From contig JAJZQD010000006.1 in assembly GCA_021847735.1 (NCBI GenBank), positions 1 through 56,765 on the forward strand: a stretch of DNA of 56,765 nucleotides. Reading direction: 5' to 3'. Source of the stretch: Bacillota bacterium (GTDB lineage: Bacteria > Bacillota > Thermincolia > Thermincolales > UBA2595). This document shows, piece after piece, positions 51,805-56,765 of this stretch (the stretch's first letter is position 1; each line of letters begins with the position of its first letter). A program made the position numbers and the translations under genes. The notes beneath the pieces were generated by a model. The model saw only the letters and a program-made list of their open reading frames with translations. It made no database searches and had not been told where the DNA came from.

Positions 51805-53100
51805 ATGTTACATCCGGAAATCGAGTCAATGCCAAGGGAACAACTGCAAAAGCTCCAGTTTGAGAAACTGAAGAAAACCGTCGAGCGGGTATATGAAAAT
51901 GTCCCGTTTTACAAGCAGAAATTCCAGGAGAAGGGTCTTCTGCCCGGTGACCTGAAATCCTTTGATGACCTTAAACTGTTACCTTTTACCGTAAAGCAGG
52001 ACTTGCGCGATAACTACCCCTTTGGTTTGTTTGCCGCACCCATGTCGGATGTCGTGAGGGTTCACGCATCTTCGGGCACTACTGGAAAACCGACGGTAGT
52101 CGGGTACACCCAGAATGATATTGACGGCTGGTCCGATATCATTGCCCGTTGTGTTGCCATGGCCGGCGGGGGAAAAGGGGATGTAGTCCAGGTAGCATAC
52201 GGCTATGGTTTGTTCACCGGTGGGTTAGGGCTTCATTATGGGGCTGAACGGCTCGGGGCCGCTGTCATCCCTATTTCCGGCGGAAATACAAAGCGCCAGT
52301 TAATGCTTATGGAGGACTTTGGGACGACAATCCTTTGCTGCACACCTTCATATGCCCTGTTCCTGGCGGAAGAGGCCAGGGAGCACGGGATAGACCTGAT
52401 AAATGGTAAAATCAAAGCCGGTATCTTCGGTGCCGAGCCGTGGTCCGAAAACATGCGTAAGGAACTGGAAAAAGGTCTCGGGATCAAAGCCTATAACATC
52501 TACGGTTTGAGCGAGATAATGGGGCCGGGGGTTTCCATGGAATGTGAATGCCAGTGCGGGATGCACATTATGGAAGATTTCTTCATTCCCGAGATTATTG
52601 ACCCGGACACCGGAGAAACATTACCTTACGGGGCCAAGGGTGAACTCGTTTTTACAACTATAACTAAAGAGGCTTTTCCGCTGTTAAGGTACAGAACCAG
52701 GGACATTTCTGTGTTGAGAGAGGAAAAATGTGATTGTGGTCGAACCTTTGTGAGGATGGAAAGGGTCATGGGACGTACTGATGATATGCTTATTATTCGC
52801 GGAGTAAACGTATTCCCTTCCCAGATTGAAAGCGTTTTGCTGGAAATCGGGGAGACAGAACCCCACTACTTACTGGTGGTTGACAGGCAGGGAAACCTTG
52901 ACAATCTTGAAGTCTGGGTTGAAGTATCAGAAAAGATGTTCTCTGACGAGGTTCGTAAGCTCGAGGAACTGGAGAAGAAACTCCGCCACGAAATTGCCAG
53001 CCTGCTGGGGATTTCAGCTAAGATTAAACTGGTTGAACCAAAGACTATCCCCCGGAGCGAAGGTAAGGCAAAACGTGTGGTTGACAAAAGGGAACTGTAA
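51805..53100 (+). CDS. paaK: Phenylacetate-CoA ligase-type adenylating enzyme
   Basis: The 431-residue protein belongs to the PaaK family: the AMP-binding loop [16 protein letters not shown] (about 88-102), [44 protein letters not shown], and cysteine groups CECQCG and CDCG. It makes an aryl-CoA from an aryl acid, ATP and CoA. In anaerobes it commonly acts with indolepyruvate ferredoxin oxidoreductase on aromatic amino acid breakdown products; those genes are not in the window. An ACT-domain gene follows, as is usual. Confidence 0.93.
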   Translation: MLHPEIESMPREQLQKLQFEKLKKTVERVYENVPFYKQKFQEKGLLPGDLKSFDDLKLLPFTVKQDLRDNYPFGLFAAPMSDVVRVHASSGTTGKPTVVGYTQNDIDGWSDIIARCVAMAGGGKGDVVQVAYGYGLFTGGLGLHYGAERLGAAVIPISGGNTKRQLMLMEDFGTTILCCTPSYALFLAEEAREHGIDLINGKIKAGIFGAEPWSENMRKELEKGLGIKAYNIYGLSEIMGPGVSMECECQCGMHIMEDFFIPEIIDPDTGETLPYGAKGELVFTTITKEAFPLLRYRTRDISVLREEKCDCGRTFVRMERVMGRTDDMLIIRGVNVFPSQIESVLLEIGETEPHYLLVVDRQGNLDNLEVWVEVSEKMFSDEVRKLEELEKKLRHEIASLLGISAKIKLVEPKTIPRSEGKAKRVVDKREL

Positions 53101-53140
53101 TCGAATTGAAGTAGGTTAACCTGAAATAGGAGGGAAGTTT

Positions 53141-53572
53141 ATGAAAGTACAACAAATTTCGGTTTTTCTCGAAAACAAGTCTGGCAGACTGGCAACATTA
53201 ACTGAAGTTTTAGGTGAGGCTGGAATCAATATCAGGGCTTTGTCAATTGCGGACACCTCTGATTTCGGCATCCTCAGGCTAATTGTTAGCAACCCGGCAA
53301 ACGCTCTTAAAGTGCTTAAGGAGGCCGGGTTTACCGTGAGCATAACCGATGTTATTGCCGTAGAGGTGAAAGATGAACCGGGCGGTCTGGCAGTTGTCCT
53401 CAAAGCACTGGAAATGGCCGGCATCAATATAGAATACCTTTACGCCTTTCTGGAAAAATCGTCTAATGATGCTTTGGTTGTCTTTAGAGTGGAACAGATT
53501 GATGACGCCTTGTCTTTATTAGCGAAGAACAACATAAACGTGTTAAAAGGTGAGGATGTTTACAAATTGTAA
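53141..53572 (+). CDS. Tandem ACT-domain protein
   Basis: The 143-residue protein has two ACT domains (about 4-70 and 71-140) with [27 protein letters not shown] and [31 protein letters not shown] domains bind amino acids. Such a gene behind paaK is common and probably gives amino-acid-dependent control. AGGAGGG precedes ATG. Confidence 0.9.
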   Translation: MKVQQISVFLENKSGRLATLTEVLGEAGINIRALSIADTSDFGILRLIVSNPANALKVLKEAGFTVSITDVIAVEVKDEPGGLAVVLKALEMAGINIEYLYAFLEKSSNDALVVFRVEQIDDALSLLAKNNINVLKGEDVYKL

Positions 53573-53665
53573 TTATTTTGGGATGACCGTTTTTCTCTGC
53601 GGGAAATCCCCTTTTTATACGCAGGCCCCTGAGCCCTGAAAATGGATAGGTTGGAAGATATAGCA

Positions 53666-53694
53666 TTGTTCTAAGCACTACTTTGTGGTATTAT
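53666..53694 (+). promoter_or_regulatory. Promoter of the 53720 gene
   Basis: TTGTTC (53666-53671) and TATTAT (53689-53694) are 17 bp apart, with AAGGAGGG following ahead of the gene. Confidence 0.55.
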
Positions 53695-53719
53695 AAAAAA
53701 GAACGACTGCCAAGGAGGG

Positions 53720-54208
53720 ATGCAGTTGAGAAAACACCTGCCGTTGATGACTCTTATTGTTGTCGTGGTAATGGTTATAGGCTACCTTGGGTTCACTTCC
53801 TTGACTAAAAAGAAAACCCAGCCAACAGTTAGGGACAAAATTCCACCAGCCCAAATAGCGGGGGATGACAGTTCTGCGGGTACTCCTTCAAAGAGCGGGG
53901 ATATGGAAAAGAAAGTTTCCCCTCAGGCTATTGAACAGGCAAGCGTACCCAATGCAGATACCAAATCGGGAGAACTGATTGTTTGGGGAGAGATTAAAGC
54001 AGTAGATGTGGATAAATGGGTTCTCACTATCGACCAGCAGATGGACGATAACAGTGTGAAGATTAACCCCAACGTTCCTGTTAATAAAAACGCCATTATT
54101 CGAAATAAGAAGGAAGTGATTTCCCTGGCTCAGGTGAAGCCGGGTGATTCTGTAGGAATCATAGTAACCAAAACCAGACAAGCTAGAGCAGTACTGGTTA
54201 ATTATTAG
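53720..54208 (+). CDS. Membrane-anchored protein of unknown function
   Basis: The 162-residue protein has one N-terminal helix (about 9-27), a disordered Lys/Pro/Ser-rich linker and a C-terminal domain of about 75 residues that looks like a small beta-barrel (LIVWGEIKAVDVDKWVLTID...VKPGDSVGIIVTK). The pattern resembles OB-like copper/metal or DUF5666-type domains, but I cannot assign it. AAGGAGGG precedes ATG. A terminator follows. Confidence 0.65.
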   Translation: MQLRKHLPLMTLIVVVVMVIGYLGFTSLTKKKTQPTVRDKIPPAQIAGDDSSAGTPSKSGDMEKKVSPQAIEQASVPNADTKSGELIVWGEIKAVDVDKWVLTIDQQMDDNSVKINPNVPVNKNAIIRNKKEVISLAQVKPGDSVGIIVTKTRQARAVLVNY

Positions 54209-54212
54209 TGAG

Positions 54213-54243
54213 AAGGCGCCCCGCCGGGGGCGCTTGTTTTTAC
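54213..54243 (+). terminator. Terminator after the 53720 gene
   Basis: GGCGCCCC pairs with GGGGCGC(T) across CCG, followed by TGTTTTTA. Confidence 0.75.
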
Positions 54244-54323
54244 AGAAATTACCTCTAAAGTAATCGGACTGAAAACCCGATATTGATATAAAGTAGTTTG
54301 TCCATTTTGTGTGGCGTCACCTA

Positions 54324-54424
54324 TTTCCGATAATGGCAAACCTACCGAAAGGCAGGGACGCAAAGCCACGGGTCTAAAGCATATCAGCGAGCTGATAATG
54401 CCATGACAGCCGGGCTGCCGAAGA
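54324..54424 (+). ncRNA. Cyclic di-GMP-I riboswitch (GEMM)
   Basis: The conserved blocks appear in order: GGCAAACC, CCGAAAGG, GGGACGCAAAGCCACGGG, TCTAAAG, then GCCATGACAGCCGGGCTGCC. The GNRA tetraloop GAAA and its receptor helix are present. A terminator follows at 54443. GCCGAAG (54416-54422) can pair with CTTCGGC in the terminator loop, which offers a switching structure. The aptamer binds the second messenger c-di-GMP and controls the small membrane protein at 54520. Confidence 0.93.
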
Positions 54425-54442
54425 TTCATGGGTTTACTTTTC

Positions 54443-54488
54443 AGCCTGTCTTCGGCTAATCGGTCCGGAAACAGGCTTTATTGTTTTC
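54443..54488 (+). terminator. Expression-platform terminator of the c-di-GMP riboswitch
   Basis: AGCCTGT (54443-54449) pairs with ACAGGCT (54471-54477), followed by TTATTGTTTT. Confidence 0.75.
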
Positions 54489-54519
54489 CGGGGACAAAAA
54501 ACGGTAGAAAGGAGGTTGA

Positions 54520-54822
54520 ATGGCGATGGCTGTTTCCACTGTTTTCAGGCAATTACTTGCCGTGCTGTTTGGTGCGTTTGCCTGGTGGTATTATTATACA
54601 GTGGAACCGTTCCCGTTCTATCCGCAGTGGGTGGGCATAATCTTTGCAGCCTTTATTATTACCCTGGTTGTGGCAATTATTTCAGAGAACATTATGCTGG
54701 GACTGGTTATAATTACATTGGTATATGTAATTTACGGTCCAGGACTGACCTGGTCAGTGAACCAGTTTATCCCTTTATTTGGCGGAGTAACCGCAGCCAG
54801 TGCTGTATGGAAAATCATATAA
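54520..54822 (+). CDS. Small three-helix membrane protein under c-di-GMP control
   Basis: The 100-residue protein has three hydrophobic helices (about 12-30, 35-58 and 62-80). GGAGGTTGA precedes ATG 54520; ATG 54526 is also possible. I do not recognise a family. The riboswitch upstream makes it a c-di-GMP-responsive gene, so a surface or motility role is a fair guess only. Confidence 0.7.
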   Translation: MAMAVSTVFRQLLAVLFGAFAWWYYYTVEPFPFYPQWVGIIFAAFIITLVVAIISENIMLGLVIITLVYVIYGPGLTWSVNQFIPLFGGVTAASAVWKII

Positions 54823-55008
54823 GTAAACGTATCAAGCTTGGACACCGGTCTAAGCTTTTTTTTTCGGCAAAACATCGGCAAAACAATTGTAAGTAATACT
54901 TTATAATAGGTTTTCTTTTGCCATAAAATAAAATATAATAATAATGTGTTTTCTGTACTACAGGAATAATGAATACGTTTTTTAATCGAAAGGCACAGGT
55001 GATAGCCA

Positions 55009-55566
55009 ATGTCTCAGAGGGTTTGGGAAGTTATCAAAGATACGGTCCAGGTTATATTCTTTGCTCTTATCCTTACATTTGTTTTGCGCAGTTATGTCGT
55101 AGAGGCCCGTGGAATCCCGACAGGTTCCATGATACCCACGCTGGCGATAGGGGATAAACTTCTGGTAGATAAAATAGTCTTCAAATTTAACAGCTTGCAT
55201 CATAAGGATATTGTAGTTTTTGCGCCTCCACCTGAAGCCCAGATTGGGTCAGTCAAAACCGATTTTATAAAAAGAATCATTGGTCTTCCCGGTGATACTA
55301 TCCAGGTTACAAGTGGAACGGTTTTTGTTAACAATAAACCCCTGACCGAACCGTATATCGCCCAAAAACCCAATTACAACTACGGGCCTGTCACCGTTCC
55401 TGAGGGGTCGGTATTCGTTATGGGGGACAACCGTAACAACAGCTTTGACAGCCACGCCTGGGGGTTTTTGCCCGTTGAGAATATAAAGGGCAGGGCATTT
55501 TTCAGGTATTGGCCTGTTAACAGGGTGGGCCCAATAGAAAAGCCTTCGCCTAGTCAGGGAACTTAA
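55009..55566 (+). CDS. lepB: Signal peptidase I
   Basis: The 185-residue protein has one N-terminal helix, the catalytic serine S40 in GIPTGSMIPTL and the lysine K88 in DFIKRIIGLPGD, then MGDNRNNSFDSHAWGF. It removes signal peptides outside the membrane. The length is that of Gram-positive SipS-type enzymes. A terminator follows. Confidence 0.95.
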   Translation: MSQRVWEVIKDTVQVIFFALILTFVLRSYVVEARGIPTGSMIPTLAIGDKLLVDKIVFKFNSLHHKDIVVFAPPPEAQIGSVKTDFIKRIIGLPGDTIQVTSGTVFVNNKPLTEPYIAQKPNYNYGPVTVPEGSVFVMGDNRNNSFDSHAWGFLPVENIKGRAFFRYWPVNRVGPIEKPSPSQGT

Positions 55567-55586
55567 TAGTAACGTGTTCATTAACA

Positions 55587-55627
55587 AAAGCGGTTGCGCC
55601 AAATTGCTGCAACCGCTTTTTTTTACC
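55587..55627 (+). terminator. Terminator after lepB
   Basis: AAAGCGGTTGC pairs with GCAACCGCTTT, followed by TTTTTTACC. Confidence 0.85.
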
Positions 55628-55970
55628 TTTTGATGGCACGCAGGGCCGGCAACCGTATCTGATAATGTATATAGTCAAGTGTATATGCCCCCTGCCGCCA
55701 GCACAGGTAATAATGATAGTGCAGTCGGACCCAAGGAACCACCTAAGGGAAAAGTTAAAAACGAAGCAAAACAGGTGGCCAAAAAGGAAGAGATAGCTAA
55801 GAAAAAGGTAGTTGTCAGCAGCCTTTCTACGTTTTGCCCGGAAGGAAATCTAAGTTTGAACACGAAATATATTACCATCGCCTTGAGATTGTCCTGGTTT
55901 CGGAACCTTCTATGGGAAACTGGATTGGCGTAAAATGGATGGAAAAGAAAAATAAAAAGGGGTATCGTTT
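55628..55970 (+). other. Gap with a doubtful 84-codon frame
   Basis: A frame at 55679-55933 begins with a Lys/Ala-rich stretch that looks coding (EPPKGKVKNEAKQVAKKEEI) and ends in a stretch that does not. No ribosome site precedes it. It may be the remnant of a small gene with a frameshift after about residue 50. Confidence 0.3.
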
Positions 55971-56549
55971 ATGAAGAAACAGCTCAGAAAAGAAATCATT
56001 GCTGCCCGGATGAGCCAGCCTCAGGAGGTGGTTGCTAAAAAAAGCGCTCGTATTACCGAGAAAGTAAAAAGCTTACCCGAATTTGAAAAAGCGGGTTTGA
56101 TTATGTTTTACCTGGACTTTAGAAATGAGGTTGCAACCGGTGAGCTAATCAAGTATTGCCTGGAAAACGGCAAGAGGGTGGTAATTCCCATCACCGACAC
56201 AAAAAACACCAGGCTTATTCCTTCCGAGCTCAAAGATTTTCCGGGGGATCTTACTCCCGGGACATGGGGTATTATGGAGCCCAAGCCCGAGTGCGTAAGG
56301 CCTGTTGAGCCAACCGCCATCGACTTTGTGATTGTGCCGGGAGTCTCTTTTGACGCCGGGGGCAACCGGCTCGGCTACGGGGGCGGTTTTTATGACCGGT
56401 TCCTGAGGCAGACAAGACCTGATACTGTCTTTGCCGCGCTGGCTTTTGAACTGCAGATCAGGGATGATGTCTGTCCAGAGGAGCATGATTATCCGGTGCA
56501 TTATGTGGTTACCGAAGACCGGGCAATAAAGTGTAAACAGGGCTCTTGA
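55971..56549 (+). CDS. 5-formyltetrahydrofolate cyclo-ligase
   Basis: The 192-residue protein has the family order: MKKQLRKEIIAAR start, IMFYLDFRNEVATGELI, IVPGVSFDAGGNRLGYGGGFYDRFL (ATP and folate site) and a C-terminal VVTEDRAI. It returns 5-formyl-THF to 5,10-methenyl-THF. AAAAAGGGG precedes ATG. A terminator and palindromic element copy 3 follow. Confidence 0.93.
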   Translation: MKKQLRKEIIAARMSQPQEVVAKKSARITEKVKSLPEFEKAGLIMFYLDFRNEVATGELIKYCLENGKRVVIPITDTKNTRLIPSELKDFPGDLTPGTWGIMEPKPECVRPVEPTAIDFVIVPGVSFDAGGNRLGYGGGFYDRFLRQTRPDTVFAALAFELQIRDDVCPEEHDYPVHYVVTEDRAIKCKQGS

Positions 56550-56608
56550 AAAACGGTGTCAACTGTGTTTCACCGGAATAATCCTGTCCCAGGTGAATAT
56601 AGTAAGGG

Positions 56609-56645
56609 GCTGTCCCATAAGCAAATGGGGCAGCTTTCTATTTAG
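56609..56645 (+). terminator. Terminator after the cyclo-ligase gene
   Basis: GCTGTCCCAT pairs with ATGGGGCAGC across AAGCAA, followed by TTTCTATTT. Confidence 0.75.
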
Positions 56646-56670
56646 TCGTGAAAGCACCGTGAGTGACAGA

Positions 56671-56765
56671 TATGTTCCTACAGGACGGCAACAATTCAGC
56701 TTGTTACCGGCTCCCGCATCCGCGGATCGCCGACAAGCGGATATCAGACTCGTCCTTCCGGAATA
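56671..56765 (+). repeat. Nested palindromic intergenic element, copy 3 (cut by window end)
   Basis: GTTCC...GGACG at 56674-56688 pairs with CGTCC...GGAAT at 56751-56764, matching the TTCC/GGAA and lower-stem positions of copies 1 and 2. GCTTGT/ACAAGC with CGG/CCG forms the inner stem. The cap CTCCCGCATCCGCGGATCG is one base different from copy 2. The outermost stem lies beyond the window. Confidence 0.7.

Overview
The window reads as part of a chromosome from an anaerobic, spore-forming-type Firmicute, most like the Peptococcaceae/Desulfotomaculum group of Clostridia. This is inferred from gene content and was not checked by a database search. Pointers are the Spo0F-like regulator, a SpoIIM-like membrane protein, a split archaeal-type glutamate synthase, EndoAI/NdoA, many GTG/TTG starts behind strong Shine-Dalgarno sites, a PaaK-ACT pair, a c-di-AMP (ydaO-type) riboswitch and a c-di-GMP-I riboswitch. 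Cytochrome bd and a rubrerythrin suggest an anaerobe that copes with some oxygen. No rRNA, tRNA, CRISPR array or intact transposon was seen.

Layout. 1-1100: a MazF/PemK-type toxin with a small partner gene, flanked by three copies of a degenerate repeat. 1100-12500 and 20600-27500: a nitrogen-assimilation region with three ammonium channels, three PII proteins, two glutamine synthetases, a sigma54 activator, an ANTAR-domain response regulator and a five-gene split glutamate synthase operon. 12600-16500: TetR and a lone RND pump. 16600-20500: small regulators, a ferredoxin, a DUF6951-type protein, a CAP-domain secreted protein behind a c-di-AMP riboswitch, and a decayed DUF763 gene. 27650-28350: EndoAI/NdoA. 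28700-36200: an envelope locus (PAP2, GT39, SGNH, MBOAT, a DltX-like microprotein, DUF2339, DUF3999). 36500-43400: PuuD, DUF362-ferredoxin, Tex, NIF3, amidohydrolase, Spo0F-like. 43500-47000: Rrf2 regulator, cydAB, rubrerythrin. 47300-50200: tsaE-tsaB-rimI-tsaD. 50200-56765: a DnaA-box cluster, lgt, a broken radical SAM-PDZ gene, paaK-ACT, a c-di-GMP riboswitch, lepB and a 5-formyl-THF cyclo-ligase.

How it works together. Seven leaders carry paired hairpins with AnnGnn-type hexaloops, the second overlapping an intrinsic terminator. This is the substrate signature of ANTAR antitermination proteins. The leaders precede the permease remnant, amt1-glnK1, the small membrane protein-amt2-glnK2 operon, amt3, the ANTAR gene itself, glnA1 and glnA2. 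One ANTAR regulator therefore probably controls ammonium uptake and glutamine synthesis by antitermination, with autoregulation. Three of the leaders hold a second hexaloop-terminator unit in series.

Other points of interest are a 37-residue membrane peptide ending in FIYSRF just downstream of an MBOAT acyltransferase (a DltX-like acyl relay outside a dlt operon), a family of nested palindromes with compensatory changes in three intergenic regions, an identical operator-like motif at both divergent promoters near 18.1-18.25 kb, and four exact DnaA boxes in 162 bp before lgt.
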